A stretch of 64,000 nucleotides of DNA from Meghimatium bilineatum. Lineage: Eukaryota > Mollusca > Gastropoda > Stylommatophora > Philomycidae. The position numbers were made by a program, and so were the translations under genes. This document shows positions 54,077 to 64,000 of the stretch, piece after piece. Each line of letters begins with the position of its first letter. Positions within the stretch are counted from its first letter, which is position 1. Location: positions 1,741,834 through 1,805,833 of the forward strand of contig CM067298.1 of the NCBI GenBank assembly GCA_034231615.1. The letters are read 5' to 3'. The notes below the pieces were generated by a model. It saw only the letters and a list, made by a program, of their open reading frames with translations. It made no database searches and was not told the DNA's origin.

Positions 54077-55908
54077 TGTCATGTGACGTATTCCTTCCAG
54101 AACGTTGTCTTCCCAATGAACTCTCTGAACCTCTCTCTGTCTTGGGCGATTTGTCTTGCATTTTCTAGCGATGTATTCATGTTATCTTTAATGTTGTCAG
54201 TCCATCGTCTTCTTGGTCTGCCCCTTCTCCTCTTCCCAGGTACTCTTCCCTCCATTATTTGTCTTTTTAAACAGTTATGTCTCTTTATATGACCAAACAG
54301 GCGTAGTTTTCTTTTTGTTATTGTGTTTAGTAACCAACACTCTGGAATATTCAGTGTGTTTATAATATCTGAGTTTCTGATTTTATCCTTCCATGATATT
54401 CTAAGTATCTTCCTGTAGCATTTCAGCTCGAAGGCGTTGATTCTCTTTGCCGCTGTTTTACTTAGAGTCCATGTTTCACAGCCGTATGTTGCAACCGGAA
54501 AAATAAAAGTTCGTAACATTAGCACTTTCGTTTCTATTTTGTTGTTTTTCCATATGTTTTTCAGCCGTGTTATTTTGCAATATGCCATTGCCAATCTCTT
54601 CCTTATTTCTGCCATGCAGTCTCCTGCACCGTTGATGTTTGCTCCTAAGTATTCAAATTTATCCACACATTCTATCTCGGTATTGTCTATTCTGATTTTT
54701 GGTTGTTGTGTTGTTATATCTGTTGACATGATTTTTGTTTTCTGTGTGTTTAAATACAAATTTTGTGCTTCACTATATTTCTTTGTGTTCTTGATTAGTT
54801 GTTCCAATCCCTTTATATCGTTGGAAAGAAGTACTGTGTCGTCTGCGTAGCGTAGTTCCGGGATTAGGAATCCTCCTATGTTTAAAGCGTGGTAGTCAGT
54901 GTTGTGTATGTCTTCTCTCATGTTCCTCATTATACTTTCAGCGTAGATGTGAACAGGTATGGGGAGAGTGTGCACCCTTGCCTTACTCCACTCTGAGAGA
55001 TCGTCCTCTAACTTCACTGCAGCCTTTTGATCTTGGTAAAGTTCCTCTATTAGATGAATCAGATGTCTTGGGAAACCCATGCTGTTCATTATCTCCCATA
55101 GTTGCTGGTGTTGGACGCAGTCGAACGCTTTTGAGTACCGTTAAATTCCATGTATAACCCGAGAATTTTTGGACAATAAACAGAGATGTCTTCATACTCT
55201 TCGTCTTATAATCGAGTAACATCAAATTTAAAAAAAAAATTACGTCCAAATCACAGTAAAAATGGAGAAAAACACTTAAAAAAAAATTACAGTCACATGT
55301 CCCGATATATTAAGCCAGGATAAAATGACTAGGGCTCACCAGCAATCTAGAGCGTACTTACCATAATGCTAGGCCTCTAATTACATTAATTTCTATATAT
55401 CATACAATATTTCCTTCGAAATCTCCGATATTTCTTGATAAAAACTCACTTACTAGGTCTATATCGTTATTTCCAACACGCCGCCATTTTTTTAGCAAAA
55501 TTTCCCGGAAATGCTATTTTTAGCAATGGGTATTACCGTTTTTTTTTACCGTTTATAGTACATATATTTCTATCATAAAGGTTTCAATTGATCATCGAAA
55601 TTGGTCAGAAAAGTATACCAGTATCTGATGTTATTTATTAACTACAGTAAAGTGTAGGTACCGGTAGTTACCGGGTGCATATAATGTCTGTGATAACAAA
55701 TGACATCTATATAACGGTAACTGGCGTTTATAGTCTAGCCTTACTGGGTAGTGTTTGATAGTAACAGACTAAATTATAGGAGGTTTGGCTTGCGTACAGC
55801 AAAATGTTTAAACACAATTATCTGTAGTGTAGACACAAAAACAGAACACAGAATAACATCAAATATCGATAAAATTTAGGAAAAACTTACCGGTGCCAGT
55901 CGAAACAG

Positions 55909-57232
55909 TCATTGAAATCCTTCGAAGTCCGAATCACTGTCTGAAGTCTGAAATAACTCATGAATGTCATCATCTGTCATGGAAACATCAGGGTGGATAT
56001 CGTCAGTCTCTGGTACATTGTCGTCGTCGGCATCGTCCTCAAAGATAGCGTCGTCCTCACTTCCATCCATTGCGTTACTTATTGAACACTTTTTGAAAGA
56101 TCTGATGATCATTTCGGATGAAATATCAGACCACGATTCTTTGACCCACTTAACGATTGTGGTGATGTCAACTTTTTTAATGTTACCACCCTTCGTCACT
56201 GCTAAATCAGATGATGCCATCCAGTCATTCCATTTTGCTCGGAGTCTGTCCTTGAATGGTTTGTTCAGGCAGACATCTAGTGGCTGTAAGAGGGATGTAA
56301 GTCCCCCAGGAATGACAGAAACAGACAACCCCATCTCACGGCATCGTTGTACCACTTTCTCTGTGAGATGCGCCCTAAATGAATCCCAGACTAGCATGGA
56401 CGGTTTTTTTAAAGCGGCCCCCTTCCTCTGCCCCCACACTTTATCCAGCCATTCCAGAGTACCACTTTCGTCCATCCAACCTTTCATGTGAGCACGCACA
56501 AATACGCCACTTGGGAATTTAATACCCTTAGGCAGAGTCTTGCATTTAAATATAATCACGGGGGGGCAAACGTGACCCATCTGCCATGCAAGCTAACACA
56601 ACAGTGAATCGAGTTTTTTCATGCCCAGTTGTCTTTACAAAAACTGTCTTCGCACCTTTGCATTCAACGGTGCGATTAGAAGGCATATCAAAGCAGACAG
56701 GTGTCTCGTCCATGTTTCCTATTTGAGATAGATCGTAGTTAAATCTCTTCCTCAGGTTGATAGTGAAACGTTGAAACAAATCAATTTTTGTTTCTAGCTC
56801 CTTCGGCAACTTTTGCGCCAGCTTAGTGCGTGTTCGTAGACACAAGTGATGTCTGTTCATAAAGCGATTGCACCATCCCATTGACGCAACGAAGTCCTCA
56901 GATTTGTTATTCTGGAATGCAGGATCTTTCAATATCGAGAGCGCCCTGATTCGAATATTGGTGCGGGTTATAATTAATCCGTTCTGTCTAGACTCCATTA
57001 TCCATTCTGATAATTTCTTCTCCAGCGCAGGGAATGAAGCTGTACGGCCACGTGATGCTCTCTTTGATCTTGGCATCAAAGACAATTCTTCCTTTTTTTT
57101 CCTCCATTCTCGCACTTGCTTTTCATTCACAATGAAGTGGCGGGAAGCCATGGAATTGTTGGACTTCTCCGCAAAAGCGATAACATCCAACTTAAAACCA
57201 GCAGTATACGATGTTCGTTTCTGTCCAGGCAT
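55909..57232 (-). CDS. pogo-like transposase (Brinker/CENP-B-type DNA binding, DD35D catalytic domain), one frameshift
   Basis: Start at MPGQKRTSYTAGFKLDV (57232; an upstream Met at 57250 is in frame). N-terminus: helix-turn-helix (SYTAGFKLDVIAFAE, EKQVREWRKKKEE), then a CENP-B-type second helix-turn-helix (WIMESRQNGLIITRTNIRIR, WCNRFMNRHHL). Catalytic residues: D in GNMDETPVCFDMP, D in MLVWDSFRAHL and D in LLQPLDVCLNKPFK, the last two 35 residues apart. The C-terminus is acidic (EDDADDDNVPETDD). The frame shifts by one at a seven-base C run (56560-56566), separating the first D from the other two. Otherwise open, about 440 residues, the usual length for the family. The shift could be real or a homopolymer sequencing error. 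Confidence 0.9.
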
Positions 57233-57254
57233 CCTTCTTATAAAACACAAATAA

Positions 57255-58217
57255 AATCAATGACAATAAAAATGTATGAACTGGAAGCTAAACTACTTGT
57301 GCAGTATTCTTGGCTAGCTAAGTCAGCCTTATATTCTATTAATTAGTCCAGCCCACTGAGGCCGCAGATGGCCTACTGGCCCTACCCATTTCAATCGGCT
57401 CAACCAATCCAAGTTTCCCTCACATTATGTGATGCCATTCAGATAAGTGACTAAATGCAATCTTTCTTTATAGAAGATTTGAAACGAGGTTCCAAATCAC
57501 GACACATCATAGGCATTTTGTAGTAAAATTGCGCCGTAATTGATTCCCTCCCCCAACCACTGTACATTTAGTGGAAGACGAGATCAATTTCACAATCCTC
57601 TGTTATGTTTATTTTATTACCGTATTCTCCCCACATGGTAAACATAACCAGGAACAAAGTTCAAACTCTTCTGTATCTTATAAAAACAAACGTGATCTCG
57701 CTGTCTTGCCTTTCATCATTTCCCACTTAAACGTCACTGTCAGAAGCCGGTGACATAATAGTTACGTAGTAATTACTATTCACTAGGGCTGTTCCGCGTC
57801 ATAACGCCCAGACACCCAACACAGACAATTCATTCAGGAAAAACTTTGTTCCCCAAAGTCTCGCCACCTCATAAACCATCTATAGTCATGGATAGGGAAG
57901 TCAGCCTACCGGGTATTCATTATTTTCGGATATATTGATCCAGAATACAGTAGCCACTGGGGTTTCATTCCTTGATTCATTCAAGTTACGTGAGTGAAGC
58001 AAATGAAAGGAATGCTATTTTCTTAGAGTTGCAAAAGTTTGTGTTAATTTCCATTTAGCATGTCGGTTCTTTCTTATGATGATGAAGTTCATTATTGCCG
58101 GCTTTGTTAAGTTGGGGATGTCGGTCTATAGTCGGACTTTCGACTTTCTCCACTTTTGGGAAGGGATAGTTAGGTTATCGGCCTACAATCGGATGGGTTT
58201 ATATTCAGAATTTAACG
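57255..58217. other. Non-coding 5' part of the pogo-like element
   Basis: Nearly 1 kb between the transposase start and the right inverted end; no second gene seen. Confidence 0.55.
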
Positions 58218-58808
58218 GTAATCTATGAAACGCATGTGCAGGTCAGTTGAAAATTCCCTACACTTTTCTATGATCAATCTCATGTTAAGAATGTGATCTC
58301 TTGTTCCTCTGCCTGATCTGAAACCAGACTGTGTTTCGTTTATCTCCATCTCTAATTTTTGTTTGATTCTTTGCATTATTATGTTTAGCATTATTTTACT
58401 TGCTTGACTTATAAGGGCTATAGTTCGGTAGTTGGAGCAAATCTGAAGGTCGCCTTTTTTTGAGAGGGGTATATATAATGATTTTTTCCATTCATCCGGC
58501 CATGTACCGCTTTCCCATATTTTGCAGCAGAGTTTGTGGTAAATCTTGATTCCGGCCTCGCCGCCTGCGTGTATCATTTCTGTTGTTAAGCCATCATTGC
58601 CTATGGCTTTACCTTTAAACTTTCTATTGCGTATCTTACTTCTTCCTTTGTGGGTTCTGGCTCCTTTTCATATTCGTTTATTGTTCTGTTTTTGGTTTTT
58701 CTTGGGTCATTATACATCTCACTGCAGTATTCCTTCCATCTATGTAAGATATGCTTCCCTTCTGTTAGTATGTTTCCTTGTTTATCTTTCAGCACTTTTA
58801 ATGATGGT

Positions 58809-59425
58809 TGAGGTGATGTACTTATGTTAATTGACTGAATTGATGTACTGATAATAATTGACTGAATTGTTGTACTTATGTTAATTGACTGAATTGATGT
58901 ACTGATAATAATTGACTGAATTGATGTACTGATGTTAATTGACTGAATTTATGTACTGATGTTAATTGACTGAATTGATGTACTGATGTTAATTGACTGA
59001 AGTGATGTACTGATAATAATTGACTGAATTGATGTACTGATGTTAATGACTGAATTGATGTACTTATGTTAATTGACTGAATTTATGTACTGATGTTGAC
59101 TGTATTGATGTTAATTGACTAAATTGATGTACTGATGTTAATTGACTGAATTGATGTACTAATGTTAAATGACTGAATTGATGTACTGATGTTAAATGAC
59201 TGAATTGATGTACTGATGTTAAATGACTGAATTGATGTACTGATGTTAAATGACTGAATTGATGTACTGATGTTAAATGACTGAATTGATGTACTGATGT
59301 TAATTGACTGAATTGATGTACTGATGTTAATTGACTGAATTGATGTACTTATGTTAATTGACTGAATTGATGTACTGATGTTAAATGACTGAATTGATGT
59401 ACTGATGTTAATGACTGACTAACAT
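58809..59425. repeat. 27-bp minisatellite, right part of a split array, about 23 copies
   Basis: Same unit as 53850-54076 (GAATTGATGTACTGATGTTA). Variants: GATAATAATTG, GTTAAATGACTG (five in a row near 59165-59285) and TTATG. Confidence 0.94.
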
Positions 59426-59650
59426 TACTGTCCAGGAAAGAGGACACAGATGGGATGTCATCTTATTCTTGCTCTAATACTCCTTTCTGCTCTTGGAATG
59501 TCCTCGGGGCATGGGAAAATGTCCCACCTACCCTGCATTGTCCTTCTGGCCAAGGGAAGAGCACCACAATAAAAACCTAAAACTGTGTTTCATTATGCAT
59601 GTTCCAGTAGCCATGACATTCTACTGTTCTTATTGCAAAAGAATGCCAGA
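59426..59650. other. No feature seen
   Basis: Spacer between arrays. Confidence 0.3.
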
Positions 59651-59945
59651 CAGAACTATGAGTACTCTATTCCTGCAGTAGGGGGAATGCCAGACAGAAC
59701 TGTGAGTACTCTATTCCTGCAGTAGGGGGAATGCCAGACAGAACTGTGAGTACTCTATTCCTGCAGTAGGGGGAATGCCAGACAGAACTGTGAGTACTCT
59801 ATTCCTGCAGTAGGGGGAATGCCAGACAGAACTGTGAGTACTCTATTCCTGCAGTAGGGGGAATGCCAGACAGAACTGTGAGTACTCTATTCCTGCAGTA
59901 GGGGGAATGCCAGACAGAACTGTGAGTACTCTATTCCTGCAGTAG
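59651..59945. repeat. 44-bp minisatellite, about 7 copies
   Basis: Unit contains GAGTACTCTATTCCTGCAGT and GGGGGAATGCCAGACAGAAC; near-identical copies. Confidence 0.95.
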
Positions 59946-60399
59946 GTGGAATGAAGGGGTTCCTTCATCAGTATATGAGGCTGATGAACAGAGGTGACAA
60001 GTGTGGCCACAAATCGATTTTTAGAGTTCTTTGAGACATCACCAACAGTGAAGGAAAATATGGCCAACTGATTACAAGGGATAAGTGTGCATGTCCTCAA
60101 GTACAGTCGCAACATTGCACCAGCACAGAGTGGTGCATAATATCACCACATTCAGGAGCTTCACGAGGTCAGCATTGATGCTGTTGTTGAGGCATTTTTA
60201 AAAAAGTATAAAGAATACCACTGCATGACAATACTTGCCAGCATGTCACAAGATCTGGCTGTCACCTTGCATGACAATACTTGCCAGCATGTCACAAGAT
60301 CTGTTCAGAGAATATTAGCATGGAAAATATTTACACAAGCTGAAAAAAATGTGGTTAACATGTATGCAGTGCATCATCATCATGTTGCATATCCTGAAC
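59946..60399. other. No gene seen; 49-bp direct repeat at 60225-60305
   Basis: GCATGACAATACTTGCCAGC occurs twice, 49 bp apart. Confidence 0.5.
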
Positions 60400-61116
60400 A
60401 GAATGTAGCAGTCATTGATACTTTTGAAACTTCTGTCTATCTTGAGCTATCTTCCTGCTTCTGCTACTGTCATGTTCAGGTGGTCTTTGTTATCTTGCAT
60501 CCATCGTCTTCTTTGTCTGCCTCTTGTTCATCATTCCCTTCATTATGGTTTTCTCTAGGCCGTCAAAGCATTTGATATGGCCAAAATATTGTGGTTTTCT
60601 GGAAAGAACCATGACCATGTTATTAGCCAGTTGTCTTTTACATTCATTTCTCTCAGGATGGCTACATTGATGATCTGTTTGGTCCATGATTTTCTGAGGA
60701 TTTTCTTGATTTTGTTTCAAAAGCTATTTTGTTTTCCACTTTGTTGGTGATTGTCCAGGATTAACACCCATATATTGCCACTGGGAATATGCACGCTCTT
60801 GGGAATCTTAGTTTTGTTGTTTTGCAGCAGATCAGCCATCTTTTTCATTTGTATCAGCTTCTTTGACATGATAGCCAACCTCATTCTGACTTCTTCATAG
60901 CAATCCCCATTACTGTTGATAATTGTACTTAGGTAAAACACAGGATTTTAGAACATCCACTTAAAACATGACGGACTATCACTAAAACTAAGGGTAGGAG
61001 AACAAAAGTATTCAAAACTGGTGATTCTATCTAATTCGCTGTTATTGATACTGATTGAGAACTTTCTAGTGGTTTTGTTGCTTGTCATAATCTTGGTCTT
61101 GTTTGCATTCTCTGCC

Positions 61117-61270
61117 GAAGACGGATGTATCAGGCCATCGGCGCAAATAAAACGACAACATAACGCATTTCCATTCTCTGGACTAAATCCAGCTTGAATT
61201 CTAGAATGGATCATGGTCCAGCTACAAGAGAGATCCAGCAGGAGTTTGAGAATGAACGCTGAAGAAGTTT
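61117..61270 (+). mobile_element. SR1 short retroelement nested in the LINE
   Basis: CCGAAGACGGATGTATCAGG … TTTCCATTCTCTGGACTAAA … GAGTTTGAGAATGAACGCTG, then AAGAAG. Most complete copy, about 154 bp. TTTGCATTC and TTTCCATTC flank it as a possible diverged target duplication. Confidence 0.78.
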
Positions 61271-61329
61271 CCATTCAGACAATGATTTTGTTTTTCACTA
61301 CCAGGTACGTTCTTTCATGAAGTTTATGA

Positions 61330-61522
61330 GGTGTTTGAGACCTGCTTGATCGTGTACCAATAATGTTGTATCATCAGACCTGCTTGATCGTGTGCCAATA
61401 ATGTTGTATCATCAGACCTGCTTGATCATGTGCCAATAATGTTGTATCATCAGACCTGCTTGACTGTGTGCCAATAATGTTGTATCATCAGACCTGCTTG
61501 ACCGTGTGCCAATAATGTTGTA
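61330..61522. repeat. 38-bp tandem repeat, 5 copies, inside LINE RT next to YADD
   Basis: Unit contains CCTGCTTGATCGTGTGCCAA and TGTTGTATCATCAGA. Reversed it gives DDTTLLAHGQAG, the segment around the second half of the RT catalytic motif. Confidence 0.93.
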
Positions 61523-62189
61523 TCGTCAGCATATCTTAGTTCTGGTATCTCGTGACCTCCAACGTTAAGTGGGTCAAAGTTATTTCTCTGTTGGTCATTT
61601 CTTACATTCCTCATTATGTTCTCCGCATAAATGTTGAAGAGATATGGGGATAGGACACATCCTTGTCTGACTCCATTTTCCACACTGAACCAATGAGATG
61701 TTTCACTATTTACTCTCACTGCTGCTTGCTGGTCTTGATATAATGTTTTTATGAGGCGGATTAGGTAAACCCATGCCCTTCATGATTTTCCAAAGTTTTT
61801 TATGTACACAAACGAATGCTTTGGTGTAGTCAATAAAACGTGTAGATGTCGACAATAAACTCTGCATTTCTCTGATGTTCCGTTTATTGGAAATATGGTC
61901 TCTGGTGCCTCTGCCCAGTCTGAAACCTGCCTCTGCTTCATTGAACTCTTCTTCCAGCTTATGTTGTAGTCTGTTCATGATGATACCAAGTAGTATTTTG
62001 CTGACGTGACTGATCAGTTCAATGTTTCTGTAGTTGGTGCATAGCGTTTGGTTTCCCTTCTTCGGTAGCGGTATGTAGACTGATCGTGTCCATTCCTTGG
62101 GCCAAACTTCACTTTTCCAGATCTTAGTGCAGAGTGTGTGATAGATGGTGATGGTACAGCCAGAAGTACCAGGTATTTCAAATTTGTTG

Positions 62190-62462
62190 TGAACTTGGAT
62201 GCTATATTCTGCTGGTATGTTGTTGTGAACTTGGAAGCTATATTCTGCTGGTATGTTGTGAACTTGGAAGCTATATTCTGCTGGTATGTTGTTGTGAACT
62301 TGGAAGCTATATTCTACTGGTATGTTGTGAACTTGGAAGCTATATTCTGCTGGTATGTTGTGAACTTGGAAGCTATATTCTGTTGGTATGTTGTGAACTT
62401 GGAAGCTATATTCTGTTGGTATGTTGTTGTGAACTTTGATGCTATATTCTGTTGATATGTTG
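62190..62462. repeat. 27/30-bp tandem repeat, about 9 copies, LINE linker unit
   Basis: Unit contains GAACTTGGAAGCTATATTCT and GCTGGTATGTTGT (30) or without one GTT (27). Both lengths keep the LINE frame (IPAEYSFQVHN), between the endonuclease end and RT. Confidence 0.93.
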
Positions 62463-62529
62463 CTGGTGTCAAAGTTGATAGGTCTAGCACCTTTAATAAC
62501 ATTTTTAAGCTTTATTTTTATATGTGCCA

Positions 62530-63010
62530 TGAGAAGTGCATGGTCTGTGTCACAGTCTGCACTCTTAAGGATCTTGGTGCCTTGAGAAGTTCATGGTCTG
62601 TGTCACAGTCTGCACTCTTAAGGATCTTGGTGCCATGAGAAGTTCATGGTCTGTGTCACAGTCTGCACTCTTAAGGAATCTTGGTGCCATGAGAAGTTCA
62701 TGGTCTGTGTCACAGTCTGCACTCTTAAGGATCTTGGTGCCATGAGAAGTTCATGGTCTGTGTCACAGTCTGCACTCTTAAGGAATCTTGGTGCCATGAG
62801 AAGTTCATGGTCTGTGTCACAGTCTGCACTCTTAAGGAATCTTGGTGCCATGAGAAGTTCATGGTCTGTGTCACAGTCTGCACTCTTAAGGAATCTTAGT
62901 GCCATGAGAAGTTCATGGTCTGTGTCACAGTCTGTACTCTTAAGGAATCTTGGTGCCATGAGAAGTTCATGGTCTGTGTCACAGTCTGCACTCTTAAGGA
63001 ATCTCGGTGC
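62530..63010. repeat. 54/55-bp tandem repeat, about 9 copies, endonuclease SDH-motif unit
   Basis: Unit contains GAGAAGTTCATGGTCTGTGT and TCTGCACTCTTAAGGA. Reversed it encodes SADCDTDHELLMA, the conserved D-x-DH end of the LINE endonuclease; the 54-bp version reads GGATCTTGG and the 55-bp GGAATCTTGG. Confidence 0.94.
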
Positions 63011-63164
63011 ATAGAATACTTGATCTCCATCTGTGTATGGTTAAGATGTAAATCTATTTGCAGTACAAATGATCACAGATGAGATATTCATGTTTTGTGT
63101 GTGTTATTCTTGTGGGGAAAATGAGTGCTAGATATTATAGGCAATGGCTCTAATAGATTCCAAT
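63011..63164. other. No feature seen
   Basis: Short spacer after the LINE. Confidence 0.3.
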
Positions 63165-63670
63165 AATATGTACTCACTGAGCAAAAGTGAAATCCAACAG
63201 GCAAAGCTTGGAATAGGGTCATAATATTTTGCTAATCACTGGAAACATACAAATATACGTTTTGACTAAAAGGCCTTGTTCATAGTCTTGATAAAGGCCT
63301 TTTGATCAAAATGTCAGTTTGTGTGCTCTTAGTGTGTTTCCAGTGATTTCAAGTTGGATGTAGTTCAGAGAATGAAAATATATTGTGGCCAGACACATCC
63401 AACTTTGGTGGTCATTGAAATCTTTAGCACAGACTATTGAGTGAGACTAGTGTATGAATTGTTCCTCCTAAACTTTATATCACATCTATATTTAGCTGTC
63501 ATTGCCATGTGAACATGGACAGATATTACTTGCCATATTATGTTGTCAATGTGTTCTTGAAAAAGGCAGTGTGCTCAAAATGTTGATTTGTGTGTGTGTG
63601 TTACCAGTGATTAGCAAAACTTCATTATTCTGTTCCAAGTTTCCCTTGTGTGATTACAGTTATTATCTTG
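63165..63670. repeat. Inverted-repeat structure of unknown class
   Basis: Arms at 63187-63250 and 63597-63652 are inverted copies (CCAGTGATTAGCAAAA… TTCCAAG). Between them a near-perfect hairpin at 63259-63312 (TTTTGACTAAAAGGCC / GGCCTTTTGATCAAAA) and a related phrase at 63553. An SR1-like phrase (GATGTAGTTCAGAGAATGAA) lies at 63357. The family was not identified. Confidence 0.5.
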
Positions 63671-64000
63671 TATCTAATAGAGTGTGGCCAGCCCTTGTTG
63701 ATTCCTTATTTCAATAGTACTTGCTACATGCATGTATTTATGTGGATGACAACTGGCATCTCAATTGTAGCTAGAATCTCAGTCTATTGACCCCATCGTG
63801 CAACTTTCATGTGCATGATTTGTGTGATAAATTCACATATTTAATTTATCTCTTCAAATATTTCAAAAATTATTCTTTTTGTGTGTGAAATTGAATTGTG
63901 TAACACAGTGGGAACAGCTCTATGGTACATGCTTTTATCTATACATTTAAGGAAAGAAATCCTTAGCTCTGCACTTCTGGTGTTAGCTATAGGCTCCTTG
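63671..64000. other. No feature seen
   Basis: AT-rich sequence to the window end. Confidence 0.35.

Larger units (their letters stand above)
55138..58218 (-). mobile_element. pogo-like DNA transposon (Tc1/mariner superfamily), 3081 bp, near intact
   Basis: Ends CCGTTAAATTC at 55138 and its reverse complement ending at 58218, extending imperfectly to about 24 bp (…TATAACCC / …TATAAACCC). TA lies on both sides (55136-55137, 58219-58220); removing the element with one TA restores the LINE reading RFIDYSKAFD exactly. It carries one transposase gene on the minus strand. Confidence 0.95.
54077..58808 (-). mobile_element. RTE-like LINE, 3' two thirds, split by a pogo-like transposon
   Basis: Minus-strand pieces: 58795-58601 (HILHRWKEYCSEMYNDPRK), 58600-58221 (SLYIPLSKKGDLQICSNYRT, MEINETQSGFRSGRGTRDHI, MRFIDY), then past the transposon 55135-54079 (KAFDCVQHQQLWEIMNSMGF, LRYADDTVLLSN with the RT catalytic pair, FEYLGANINGAGDCM, ATYGCETWTL, RLFGHIKRHNCLKRQIMEG, RRRGRPRRRWTDNIKD, TTFWKEYVT). 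One frameshift near 58600 and a compensated pair near 54975. Inserted in the 27-bp array, with GTGATGT on both sides as probable target duplication. Confidence 0.9.
60400..63010 (-). mobile_element. RTE-like LINE (endonuclease end to C-terminus), decayed, with three arrays and an SR1 insertion
   Basis: Minus strand: SADCDTDHELLMA and HIKIKLKNVIKGARPINFDT (endonuclease end), TRSVYIPLPKKGNQTLCTNY, GFRLGRGTRDHIS, RFIDYTKAFVCVHKKLW (RT), NGVRQGCVLSPYLFNIYAEN, IPELRYADDTTLLAHG (RT catalytic), TKIMTSNKTTRKFSISINNS, STIINSNGDCYEEVRMRLAI, QYFGHIKCFDGLEKTIMKG and DHLNMTVAEAGR (tail). Many frame breaks. Order and motifs match the 54077 LINE. Confidence 0.85.

Overview
The window is animal nuclear DNA. 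It has spliced exons with GT/AG borders, non-LTR retrotransposons (LINEs), tRNA-derived SINEs, a pogo-type DNA transposon, hAT-type miniature elements, and a very heavy load of minisatellites. The LINE mix (RTE-like and I/Nimb-like with RNase H) and the short intron-filling arrays suggest a lophotrochozoan, probably a mollusc and perhaps a gastropod. That assignment is inference from repeat style, not a database match.

Only one host gene is supported: a plus-strand Rab11 family-interacting protein (Rab11-FIP, class I-like). Six exons are visible between 27137 and 48908. The splice phases agree at every junction, giving 512 codons plus stop after two leading bases. The exons encode the second half of a C2 domain, a linker, an IPT/TIG domain resembling that of exocyst Sec5, a coiled coil and the C-terminal Rab11-binding motif. 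The first exon or exons were not found. The introns are packed with LINE fragments and arrays.

Layout: 0-1 kb, a short dispersed repeat (SR1) split by a LINE. 1.3-12.2 kb, minisatellites of 35, 21, 48, 45 and 34 bp. 12.5-22 kb, LINE tails and arrays of 43, 42, 43, 31, 37/38, 47, 53 and 44 bp. 23.3-25.8 kb, a 55-bp array grown out of an RNase H fragment. 27.1-48.9 kb, the Rab11-FIP gene, whose 11.4-kb third visible intron holds a stack of nested LINEs. 49.3-53.3 kb, a SINE, two LINEs and 47-, 29- and 40-bp arrays. 53.85-59.4 kb, a 27-bp array split by an RTE-like LINE that is itself split by a 3081-bp pogo-like transposon with TA target duplication and matching inverted ends. 59.6-63 kb, a 44-bp array and a LINE carrying three internal arrays. 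The last kilobase holds an inverted-repeat structure.

The most unusual general pattern is that at least ten arrays have units that are pieces of LINE coding sequence. They sit in register inside or at the edge of a LINE copy: endonuclease, linker, reverse transcriptase, RNase H and C-terminal segments are all represented. One array repeats the junction between two LINEs. Some arrays also show higher-order structure from recent block duplication. The long open frames across arrays are by-products of unit lengths divisible by three and are not called as genes.
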